The position numbers and the translations under genes were made by a program. Below the pieces are notes generated by a model, which made no database searches, was not told the DNA's origin, and was given only the letters and a program-made list of their open reading frames with translations. A stretch of 64,000 bases of DNA from Bin55 sp965116055. GTDB taxonomy: Bacteria > Pseudomonadota > Gammaproteobacteria > Pseudomonadales > Azotimanducaceae. Below, in pieces: positions 16,965-24,728 of this stretch. Positions within the stretch are counted from its first letter, which is position 1. Each line of letters begins with the position of its first letter. Location: NCBI GenBank assembly GCA_965116055.1, contig OZ220466.1, forward strand, positions 2,728,001 to 2,792,000, in the 5' to 3' direction.

Positions 16965-19145
16965 TTACGCGGCTTTCGACTCGACCGCATCCGCAGAGGT
17001 TGCGCCGAATCCGCGACGCATATCGTGAAATCGTCTGACCCATGCGAGCTGTTTCTCGGGCACATGCCGCTTACGCCAAGCGCTGGCTGCAAATTTATTC
17101 GCTTCGTTCAGCGTTGGGTAGATATGAATCGTTCCCATCACACTCTTTAAGCCTTTGCCCCATTTCATCGCTGCGATGAATTCTGCGAGCAAGTCGCCGG
17201 CATGATGGCCCACAATGGTCGCGCCAAGAATGCGATCTTTGCCTGGCGGCGTAAGCACCTTCACAAATCCACGACCTTCCTCGTCGGCAAGCGCCCGGTC
17301 CAGCTCCTCTAATTCGAAGTACGTCACTTCAACCTCTATCCCGGCCTGGCCGGCTTCTTGTTCATTCAAGCCCACCCGACTCACTTCTGGGTCGGTGAAT
17401 GTGGTCCATGGAATGACCGAATAATCTGCCTTGAATTTCTTGAATGGACTGAACAATGGGTTCACCGAAGCATACCAAGCTTCATGGGAAGCTGTATGCG
17501 TGAATTGGTACGGCCCAATGACATCGCCACAAGCGTAGATCGTAGGAATCGAAGTACGTAAGTACCTGTCGACTTCGATATCGCCACGGTCGCCCAACCG
17601 AACGCCGACTTCTTCCAGTCCGAGTCCGGCGGTATTCGGCTTCCGTCCTACCGCAATCAGCATCGCATCGAATGGCACTCGCCGTTCCGACCCATCATCC
17701 TTCGCACAGATCAATACATGCTCGTCTTGCTCTGACTCGACCCGAACAGCCGTGTGACTCGTGAGAATCCGGATGTCTTCATCCTCGAACTGTTGCGTCA
17801 ACAGTTTGATCACATCCTTGTCTTCACGCATTAGCAAGTGAGGCATTTGCTCGACGATAGTGACATCAGCGCCAAACCGCTTGAAAGCCTGCGCCAGTTC
17901 GCTACCTATGGGGCCACCTCCAAGCACGATCAAGCGAGAGGGCAATTCGCGTATATCCCAAATGGTCTCCGAGGTATAGTAGCCTGACGCATCCAAACCT
18001 GGAATAGGCGGTACGAAGGGAACGCCGCCCGTAGCGATCACAATATTTCTTGTTGTGATTTGGCGACCGTCTACTTCGACGCAGTATGGTGATTTGATCG
18101 TGGCGTCGCCCATCACGCAATCAACGCCAAGCCCTGTATAACGTTCTACCGAGTCATGTGGCTCAATCTTTTTGATGATACGTTGCACACGTTCCATCAC
18201 GTCTTTGAATTCGAATTCGACACTCGCGCGTTGGAAACCGTACTCATGCGCTCGCGCCGCGTACGAGAGCATTTTCGCCGAGCGCAACAACGATTTACTC
18301 GGGACGCAACCAGTATTCAAACAATCACCGCCCATTCGATGCCGTTCAATCAAAGTCACCTTCGCTTTCACTGTCGCCGCAATCAGCGCTGCTACTAACC
18401 CACCAGAACCCGCGCCTATCACGACAAGGTTGTTATCAAAGTGTCGGGGTTTTTTGAATTTACGTAACACTTTGCGTGCTTTAATCACATCAAGCAGTTT
18501 CTTTGCGATGAGCGGCGCAAGACCGAGCAGTACGAATGAGATCCACAAGGTGGGTGACAAAATGTCCCCGATCGATTCAATCTGACCGAGCTCTGCACCG
18601 GCATTTACATAAACGACCGTTCCAAAAATCATGCCGAGTTGACTCACCCAGTAGAACCGCCAGGTAGAAATCGGTGTGAGCGCCATTGCAAGATTGATCA
18701 CAAAGAACGGCACTGCAGGCACTAAACGCATAGCAAAGAGGTAAAACGCCCCATCACGTTCAATACCTTGATCAATCGTGGTCAGATACTTGCCAAAGCG
18801 AGCGCGTACAGCGTCGCGGAATAAAAAACGCGTCATCGTGAAAGCCATCGTCGCACCTAAGGTACTAGCGAACGAAACAACGATCACTCCCTGCACCAAC
18901 CCAAATAGTGCTCCTGCAATTAAGGTAAGCACTGCTGCCCCGGGAAGTGAAGTAGCTGTAACTAACACATAAACGATGAAAAAAACTGCGATCACGATCC
19001 ATGGTTCCTCCGCCTGATACGCGGCGATCGCATCGCGTTGCGTTGTAAAAAACTCCGGCGTGAGATACTGTTTGAGATCGAAAAAGAAGAATGCCGCCAC
19101 GAACCCAGCGAGAACTAATAGCAGTACGATTCGATTTAGTTTCAC
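16965..19145 (-). CDS. TVP38/TMEM64 membrane domain fused to FAD pyridine nucleotide-disulfide oxidoreductase
   Basis: 726 residues. Residues ~1-220 form a polytopic TVP38/DedA-like domain with the FALRL-type MRLVPAVPFFVINLAMAL helix and a preceding GAALFGLVQG segment. A basic linker (KARKVLRKFKK) leads into a complete class I disulfide oxidoreductase: FAD loop VVIGAGSGGLVAAL, redox pair GGDCLNTGCVPSKSLL, NAD(P) loop VLGGGPIGSELAQAF, second FAD motif YACGDVIG, and the C-terminal HIYPTLNE His-Glu base. It is expected to sit in the inner membrane with a cytoplasmic redox head; the substrate is unknown. Such fusions are known in proteobacteria and are often annotated as mercuric-reductase-like, but no metal-binding N-terminal domain is present here. 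Confidence 0.88.
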   Translation of the reverse strand: MKLNRIVLLLVLAGFVAAFFFFDLKQYLTPEFFTTQRDAIAAYQAEEPWIVIAVFFIVYVLVTATSLPGAAVLTLIAGALFGLVQGVIVVSFASTLGATMAFTMTRFLFRDAVRARFGKYLTTIDQGIERDGAFYLFAMRLVPAVPFFVINLAMALTPISTWRFYWVSQLGMIFGTVVYVNAGAELGQIESIGDILSPTLWISFVLLGLAPLIAKKLLDVIKARKVLRKFKKPRHFDNNLVVIGAGSGGLVAALIAATVKAKVTLIERHRMGGDCLNTGCVPSKSLLRSAKMLSYAARAHEYGFQRASVEFEFKDVMERVQRIIKKIEPHDSVERYTGLGVDCVMGDATIKSPYCVEVDGRQITTRNIVIATGGVPFVPPIPGLDASGYYTSETIWDIRELPSRLIVLGGGPIGSELAQAFKRFGADVTIVEQMPHLLMREDKDVIKLLTQQFEDEDIRILTSHTAVRVESEQDEHVLICAKDDGSERRVPFDAMLIAVGRKPNTAGLGLEEVGVRLGDRGDIEVDRYLRTSIPTIYACGDVIGPYQFTHTASHEAWYASVNPLFSPFKKFKADYSVIPWTTFTDPEVSRVGLNEQEAGQAGIEVEVTYFELEELDRALADEEGRGFVKVLTPPGKDRILGATIVGHHAGDLLAEFIAAMKWGKGLKSVMGTIHIYPTLNEANKFAASAWRKRHVPEKQLAWVRRFHDMRRGFGATSADAVESKAA

Positions 19146-19162
19146 ATCAATAATTCATCATG

Positions 19163-19185
19163 CAGCAGCAAGTTACATGCTGCTG
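19163..19185. other. Perfect hairpin in the 5' leader of the TVP38 fusion
   Basis: CAGCAGCA pairs with TGCTGCTG across a 7-nt loop. It lies between the upstream operon's terminator and the start codon at 19145, so it would be in the leader mRNA if transcription starts above it. No T run follows, so it does not look like a terminator. Confidence 0.4.
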
Positions 19186-19190
19186 TAAAG

Positions 19191-19220
19191 AAAAATTCGG
19201 CGATCACCTGGACCGCCGAA
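19191..19220 (-). terminator. Rho-independent terminator of the outer-membrane barrel operon
   Basis: On the minus strand, TTCGGCG and CGCCGAA form a 7-bp stem with an 11-nt loop. The stem is followed directly by TTTTT (plus-strand A run 19191-19195). It lies 20 nt after the stop of the barrel gene at 19240, in the correct orientation. Confidence 0.75.
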
Positions 19221-19239
19221 AGTGACATTTGTTTTTCGT

Positions 19240-20166
19240 TTATTGCCCGAAGTTGTATGTAAACGTTCCACCAAGAGCACTAAAGTCTGCTGTATTACTT
19301 CCGTCAAGTACATCAAACCAATGGAGACTCACACTCATCGTGTCAAACACGACCGTTCCGCCGAACGAAAGGCGCGAAATATCTTCCGCAACTTGTGGGA
19401 AAAACTCCCAGTATGTACCGTGCGCACCAGGACCTGGCGGTGGCCCGATATTGATATCTCCCCCCGAACGCTGGATGTGATACTGAGCGCTAAACACTAG
19501 GTTCTGAGTTGCAATGAAGTAAGCATTGAGATTCATAAAAGTCTCACGCGGTATATCTTCCGCGCGATGGCGGGAACCAACTTCTGCGGAAATCGCTAGC
19601 TGATCAAGGATCTGTTTACCCAAAATCCCAGAGAGCTCAAAACCGCTTGCCCCTTCCCCAATAGCGGTTGGACCAGCACCTACGAGCGCTACATTGCCCA
19701 TCACATCGGATTCCGCGGGACCACGGCCACCGACTTCGTAGTTGCCTGCAATAATCACGCCGGCACGGACTGCCATACTCGGACCACCGGAAACGATTTC
19801 GTCGCGAAACCTCCAAGTCATCCCTATTTCCAAGTCCGTACGTCCATCTGTCGATCTCGGGATAGGCCGACCATGCGTCGGAGATACCTCCGACGTACCG
19901 ACATTCGCATCCAACGCTAATTCATCCGTCAAACCGTAAGTACCACTGAATAGCCAAGTGTCTTGTTCCAAGCCTTGGAACGGTAGCGGTACCGAGTCCT
20001 TCGCGTTGCCAGGCCACAACTCATCCGCTTCCTGCGACACATACGTAACCGAAACCGAACCCGTGCCGGGCGCGGGTAACCACACGGTACCGTCTGCGAC
20101 AGCTAGCGAAGAACTTAGAATCAAAGATGCTGCGACGAGCAACCGTACATGTTTTACTGTAAACAT
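19240..20166 (-). CDS. Predicted outer-membrane beta-barrel protein, function unknown
   Basis: 308 residues from the ATG at 20166, which has a good upstream AGAGGAAA; an in-frame TTG at 20196 is less likely. A signal peptide (MFTVKHVRLLVAASLILSS, cleaved near AVADG) is followed by alternating amphipathic strands separated by Gly/Asp/Pro turns. The protein ends in FTYNFGQ, close to the terminal aromatic of a barrel. It resembles generic transporter or MetA-pathway-type outer-membrane proteins, but I cannot name a substrate. It follows the small CxxC protein by 26 nt and is probably co-transcribed with it. Confidence 0.65.
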   Translation of the reverse strand: MFTVKHVRLLVAASLILSSSLAVADGTVWLPAPGTGSVSVTYVSQEADELWPGNAKDSVPLPFQGLEQDTWLFSGTYGLTDELALDANVGTSEVSPTHGRPIPRSTDGRTDLEIGMTWRFRDEIVSGGPSMAVRAGVIIAGNYEVGGRGPAESDVMGNVALVGAGPTAIGEGASGFELSGILGKQILDQLAISAEVGSRHRAEDIPRETFMNLNAYFIATQNLVFSAQYHIQRSGGDINIGPPPGPGAHGTYWEFFPQVAEDISRLSFGGTVVFDTMSVSLHWFDVLDGSNTADFSALGGTFTYNFGQ

Positions 20167-20192
20167 CAAATTTCCTCTTTCTAGATATGCAA

Positions 20193-20537
20193 TCAAAGTT
20201 TGAAGCGTCGCTTCAGATAGTAGTGCACCATCTCTTGTTCGTCACGCCCCAAAACCTTGATGTGTTCGTCATCTGCCGTGCCAGGTTTGGTGGCTTCATC
20301 GCGCGCTTCTAAGCTATTTTTGAGACTCATAGCTCGTTCTCGATTTAACTCGTTTTGCGCAATAGGGCACGAACTGCAAACAAGCTTTTGGTGCGTCAGC
20401 GCCTTACCTTGTACGTAGGCGTCACGCGGACTGATCGCCCCACCGGGTTTGATCGATCCTGATGCCAACACGATCGATGATTGGCACAGGGCGATCACAG
20501 CCGTTAGAACGATCCACTTACAAGTATTGATTTTCAT
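20193..20537 (-). CDS. Small secreted protein with CxxC motif, unrecognised
   Basis: 114 residues from the ATG at 20537, preceded by GGAGATGTA; the longer ORF to 20609 lacks such a site. It has a signal peptide (MKINTCKWIVLTAVIALCQS, cleaved near VLASG). The mature part carries VCSSCPIAQNELNRE, a CxxC pair, then a charged helical C-terminus ending YYLKRRFKL. The CxxC could bind a metal or haem, or do thiol chemistry. It lies just upstream of the barrel gene, suggesting a two-gene envelope unit. Confidence 0.6.
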   Translation of the reverse strand: MKINTCKWIVLTAVIALCQSSIVLASGSIKPGGAISPRDAYVQGKALTHQKLVCSSCPIAQNELNRERAMSLKNSLEARDEATKPGTADDEHIKVLGRDEQEMVHYYLKRRFKL

Positions 20538-20860
20538 TACATCTCCAACTAAAAATTTGCTTTGCCCAGGTTCAATCAGTAAGTGACTAACAACCGTCGC
20601 ATTAGCCACCCGGGTAAAACTAATTCATCTTGAATTTGCTTGCCTTTCAAGTTCATTTTGTTGAAAGATCTTGAGCGACGAGCTGAGGTGAATGATACTG
20701 CAACGTTCGAGTTGAAATCAATATAGGTTCCTAATCTCTGTTAGAAGCAAGCCCTCCCATTGATAAAGCCGTATTCATGGTAGTCACCGACGTATTGATT
20801 ATCAATTCGGCTATCTTCATTTATGCAAGTACCGACACCAACTCTGTCGTATGTTCCCTC
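20538..20860. other. Intergenic region, no gene seen
   Basis: About 320 nt of AT-richer sequence upstream of the CxxC gene. It presumably contains that gene's promoter, but I saw no convincing hexamer pair. No RNA gene or repeat was recognised. Confidence 0.4.
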
Positions 20861-21204
20861 TATGCACGGCTTTCATGCCAAGCGCAAGCATACGAAGTAC
20901 TTTGTAGACATTCGCGAGCACCTGGAGGACATGCGCGACTAGCGATCCCTGGGGCCGAGATGATATGCAATCTGCGCTATCGACTGGAGGTGCAGGGGCA
21001 GCGGATGAGTCCGAACCGCATGCGTCGGGCGTTGAACGCCCTGCAGATCAGCATTCCGTATGACACGAAAGGCTCAAGCAAGTTCGGCCTCCCAGCACCT
21101 CGTCAGCCGATGCCCGGGCGATCTACCACACGCTGGGGATGCACTGGCATCTGGCGCCGTTCCCCTACACGCCACCGAGGAAGCCGCGACCGACCAAAGC
21201 GTAG
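20861..21204 (+). pseudogene. Decayed transposase C-terminal remnant (probably IS4/IS1634-like)
   Basis: Reading across frames recovers fragments rather than one ORF: MHGFHAKRKHTKYF then a stop, RLEVQGQRMSPNRMRRAL through ISIPYDTKG in a second frame, then ADARAIYHTLGMHWHLAP and PPRKPRPTKA with a stop at 21204 in a third. The layout and wording resemble the C-termini of DDE transposases of the IS4/IS1634 type. The exact family is uncertain. The apparent 160-codon ORF over this stretch is a by-product of the frameshifts. Confidence 0.45.
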
Positions 21205-21564
21205 CCATCTTTCCCGAGTCCCCGCCCATCTGATGGGCGACAGCGTCCAGAATTTGTAGTGCCCTTTTTCAAGGTCGATTCATTTAATATCAATAACTTA
21301 TGAGATAAAAAGTCTGAAGTCAAGGCCTTCTGCTTGCTGAACATTTCGCTCACGTCTGTAGACATCACTGTAGTGACGAAGTCTGGTCGCAGACATGGTA
21401 AACACATACATGTAAGGTTCGGGCTGTCTGCGCTGCACGCCGGGATCAAAATCGTACTGGTTCCAGAGATCCATCCACCGCGTTAGTCGCAGAACGGGGA
21501 TTTGTTCGTCGCTTGGATTTCTTTCTTCCCTTATCGAACCGTACCCGCCCGTATGGCTTGTGAT
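21205..21564. other. Gap between transposase remnant and restriction gene
   Basis: 360 nt without a supportable gene. It contains TGTAGTGCCCTT at 21255-21266, identical to a 12-mer beside the IS1634-family transposase at 63420, so it may be a residual insertion-sequence end. Confidence 0.4.
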
Positions 21565-22512
21565 CTATCTATTTCCTGATCTCGGACCTAGGAAACGGTC
21601 GCCATCGTAATGGATCAGGTGATCCGGCGTGTCGCAGAGCCATACCTCCGTCTCCCAAGCAATGTTACTCATGTGCTTGCGGAACTCCTTGAAATCCGCA
21701 AAGGCACTAACGCAAATGGAACCCGCAGGGCATCCCATCAACAAAGCCTCCAAGTCAATCATACGGCTCGGCGAAACTGGTCCATGCGAGGTAACCGCCT
21801 CGACAAGAAACAGCCACTCGCGTTGCGCGTCGTATAACAATACATCTGGAAGCTTATCGTGATCAGTGATCGGGATGTCCAGTTCTGTGAGCCATTGCTT
21901 GTCAACAAACAGATCTTTCTTGGCGGTGTCACCGAGATAAAGTAGGTGTGCGCCGGGGGCAAAGCGTGGCGCGAAGTCTTCAACGATAGCGCGTTGTACT
22001 TGATTGTGCTGCCCAGGCGAGAGCCGTAATTCTTGACCATTGGGCAGTCTGACCGGAATCATGCTGCGGTCCCGGTCCCGGGCATAGCGCTCCACGAGCG
22101 CACCCTGTTCTCGGAGGAAGCGCTCCACGGCAGATTCCCATTTCTGTGTTCCATAATGCCGGATCGCGTGCAACGCTGCTTCGCTGACAGCATAGTGAGC
22201 CCTCGGACTGTTCGTGGGCAAGCCGGGCTCGAACGGGTTGTAATCGGCAATTCCTGCCTGCACGAACTGGTGCAGCACCTGACGCCGAAAGGTCTCCCGC
22301 GTGTTCGGTGCATACTCGGTACCGTAATGTTCCTTGAGGTAGTCCATGATGCCTTTGGTAATGCTGCATCGCCGCCTCTGCGACTTTGACCAAGCAGCGT
22401 CCGGCGTCAAGCTGCAAAGCGCGATGAGTGTCATGCCAGCCATCTGGTTATACTGAGCTGGAGGCATGCCCAAGGATTCCAGAATTCCTCGAGCTTCTTC
22501 AATGTCAGCCAA
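21565..22512 (-). CDS. Type II restriction endonuclease, BsuBI/PstI family (predicted CTGCAG)
   Basis: 315 residues, matching BsuBI (about 316). The C-terminal catalytic half has KLPDVLLYD followed by LFLVEAVTSHGPVSPSR, the BsuBI/PstI-family nuclease core. The N-terminal half is a helical recognition region. It should cut foreign DNA lacking the partner methylation, probably at CTGCAG; specificity is inferred from family only. Its start overlaps the methylase gene by 8 nt, so the two are translated together, methylase first. No frameshift is seen, so it is likely active. Confidence 0.9.
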   Translation of the reverse strand: MADIEEARGILESLGMPPAQYNQMAGMTLIALCSLTPDAAWSKSQRRRCSITKGIMDYLKEHYGTEYAPNTRETFRRQVLHQFVQAGIADYNPFEPGLPTNSPRAHYAVSEAALHAIRHYGTQKWESAVERFLREQGALVERYARDRDRSMIPVRLPNGQELRLSPGQHNQVQRAIVEDFAPRFAPGAHLLYLGDTAKKDLFVDKQWLTELDIPITDHDKLPDVLLYDAQREWLFLVEAVTSHGPVSPSRMIDLEALLMGCPAGSICVSAFADFKEFRKHMSNIAWETEVWLCDTPDHLIHYDGDRFLGPRSGNR

Positions 22513-24172
22513 CTGCCGTCTCTCTCATTGAAGGTGCGTCAAGTACGCTCGAAACAAGCATGTCCAGTGCATTAAGAGGAGCCGTCAAATGTTTTACCTG
22601 TTTGCCAAGCGCAACGATTATCTCGTGAGCTGGAAGCGGCATGGCGCGCAGTTCGGTCGCACTCACTTGGGTGTTGCCGTTGACCGCACGAAACCATGTA
22701 TCAAGAAGACGGCTGTTATATAGTGCTGCTAGCCCCCAAGTCTCATCCTCTGAGAGTTCGCCGCCGGGTCGGTAAACGTAGTTAAGGTGGTTCTCCAATC
22801 CGATGTCGGCACCTACAATATCAGCTGCAAGCCAAGGAGCGGCCGTCAGCCGGCGCACTTCTTCCTTTGTGCTAAAGCGGCGCAAGAGAACATAGTTCTT
22901 GTTCGGAACTAGCAGGGACTCCGCACCAGCGCGCCGGATGTATTCAGGTTTGTGCTGCTTCAGAGGCCAGTTCGCCCGCATGGCCCGCACATGATTCATC
23001 CAGAGCAGCGGCGCGTGGTGCCCAGGAACCGTGCCTTCCCGGACGACGAGATTGGTTGCCCGAAACGGCACGACCGGTCCTGTCGAGATATTCAACCCCA
23101 AGCTCTGGAGGTCTGTTGGCCACGAATCCACCTGAGCCAGTGCTTCGTCGTCGGCATTGCAGATTGGCAAGCGTAGAACTTTGTCCTCGGAAGTGAGGTT
23201 GAGCACTGTGCTGGCAGAAAGTTTGCGACCTTTCGCATGTTCAATCTCCAATACACCAGGACTAGACGATATGGCGAGGTGAGCACGGGCACTGTTTTCG
23301 TACCAGTGGGCCTGCCGGACGCCGAATAGGATGATGTTTTCCTGCAGTACCTCGTCTCGTCGGAATGCGTCACGACGAGAACCGAACACGTGGATCCTTG
23401 TTGGTCGAATCATGTTGAAGAAGACCATCCGGAAGCGTCGGAAGTACAGCCCGGACGCAAAGCTTCGCGGCGTAATGAAGACGAAGTCGCCGCCCGTCCG
23501 AAGCACCGCAGAGCCCACCGCCATAAAGAGTGCGTAAATGTTCGGCTGGCCGTGAATCACGTTCGGAACTGCCGCTGCGCGCGGATCATGTTTACCGATC
23601 TTGAAATAGGGAGGATTGGCGATAACAGCATCGAAACTCTCCATCGGTGAAAACGCTGGAAACAGTCCGCTTGGCCGCATTGTATCGGCATTTGCCAAGA
23701 TAAAGTCTGCTACTTCAATACGTATGCGGACAGTCGTTCCATGGTCTCCGCGGCACCATCGTGCGAGATAGTCAAGGACAGCACGAAGCGGTGCGATCAA
23801 GCCCTCGGCGACCTCGTAGGCAACCAGTTCGATCACCTGGGGCTTCCACTGACGGGTGACAAGTGCCTCTACAGCCGCGCAACATAGGATACCGACACCA
23901 GCGGCAGGATCTAGCACCCGAATCTTCCTGCCTGTCGCCGTAATCCGCCTGCCCATGAAATCAGCGACTTGCACTGGAGTGAGAAAAAGCCCATAATCTT
24001 TGCGCTGTCTATCCGACATCCGGCCGACATGCCATTCGCCAACGCGATCTGCGTACGCGGTAGGGCGCTCCCCTTCTCGGTGACTTGGTATGGCGGAGGT
24101 AGACGAGTTGATTTCAACCGCTGATTCCATATCAGGATTTTGCTCCAGCATTTGCTTCAACATCAATGCCAT
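22505..24172 (-). CDS. Adenine-N6 DNA methyltransferase of the PstI/BsuBI-type system
   Basis: 555 residues. SAM-binding motif I appears as VLDPAAGVGILCCAAVEAL (about residues 86-104), preceded by YGLFLTPVQVADFM as in gamma-type N6-adenine methylases. The catalytic motif is IANPPYFKIG (about residue 186), with FVFITPRSFASG after it. A long C-terminal target-recognition region follows. It protects host sites from the nuclease encoded directly downstream (8-nt overlap). CTGCAG occurs many times in this window (for example 28023, 31286, 31354, 32761, 34212), so the sites are not avoided. No controller gene is seen. Confidence 0.9.
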   Translation of the reverse strand: MALMLKQMLEQNPDMESAVEINSSTSAIPSHREGERPTAYADRVGEWHVGRMSDRQRKDYGLFLTPVQVADFMGRRITATGRKIRVLDPAAGVGILCCAAVEALVTRQWKPQVIELVAYEVAEGLIAPLRAVLDYLARWCRGDHGTTVRIRIEVADFILANADTMRPSGLFPAFSPMESFDAVIANPPYFKIGKHDPRAAAVPNVIHGQPNIYALFMAVGSAVLRTGGDFVFITPRSFASGLYFRRFRMVFFNMIRPTRIHVFGSRRDAFRRDEVLQENIILFGVRQAHWYENSARAHLAISSSPGVLEIEHAKGRKLSASTVLNLTSEDKVLRLPICNADDEALAQVDSWPTDLQSLGLNISTGPVVPFRATNLVVREGTVPGHHAPLLWMNHVRAMRANWPLKQHKPEYIRRAGAESLLVPNKNYVLLRRFSTKEEVRRLTAAPWLAADIVGADIGLENHLNYVYRPGGELSEDETWGLAALYNSRLLDTWFRAVNGNTQVSATELRAMPLPAHEIIVALGKQVKHLTAPLNALDMLVSSVLDAPSMRETAVG

Positions 24173-24239
24173 TAACTCAACCCCTCTTTCCTTTTGATGT
24201 TCTCCACCAAATGCTAGTGGTCAGATAACGGAGTTGCGG

Positions 24240-24529
24240 GGCACCCTCGCTCAAGCTCAGCGTACATCCGTCTTTGAGTCGGAATGACACCCGGTTGTCT
24301 TTCATTCCCATAATCTCGCCGACCTTCTAGCCTGGGGCCAGATCAGTGCCGCGTCATACGCAGGACGATCGCCTTGTGATGGGTCGACGGCTTCATGACT
24401 CCAGCACTCTTCCAAGGTCTGTCGAAACCTTTCAAAATCAACCAATTGCTTGATCTATTTCAACGGGCCGCCGAGTCGGTCGAGTCCTTCGTAGGCTTCC
24501 CATTCAATAAAAAGTCTTGATTCGGCCAT
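24240..24529 (-). pseudogene. IS5-family transposase N-terminal remnant
   Basis: From the ATG at 24529 the frame gives MAESRLFIEWEAYEGLDRLG then a stop at 24455. A shifted frame continues with LVDFERFRQTLEECWSH and DRPAYDAALIW, and another with KDNRVSFRLKDG and LSLSEGAPQ. These match, in order, the conserved N-terminal blocks of IS5-type transposases. At least two frameshifts and a large deletion make it non-functional. Together with the remnant at 20861-21204 it brackets the restriction-modification genes. Confidence 0.6.
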
Positions 24530-24728
24530 GATGGTGGAGGAACTCATAGATGGTGACATGTTGTAAATATACCCTCACAAGGTGCTTTGGCCAGGCACAG
24601 GTCTCTTTTTTGCCATCCTGCAGAGTCAAAGGACATAACCATCAAAATAGGAGGCTTTGAGAGGTGCCTATGAGTCTATTACTAAGCTTTCGAAATCCGT
24701 CTTCAGCGAATTCACAACCCAATTTCCT

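Noticed and set aside
16965..19145. Plain mercuric reductase
   Set aside because: The redox core is similar, but there is no heavy-metal-associated domain, no mer neighbours and a TVP38 membrane domain is fused at the N-terminus.
20777..21259. 160-codon plus ORF before the restriction gene
   Set aside because: It crosses several frames of a decayed transposase; the recognisable peptide blocks lie in different frames, so it is not a real gene.
21165..21449. 94-codon minus ORF near the restriction gene
   Set aside because: Considered as a controller protein for the restriction system, but it has no helix-turn-helix and overlaps the transposase remnant.
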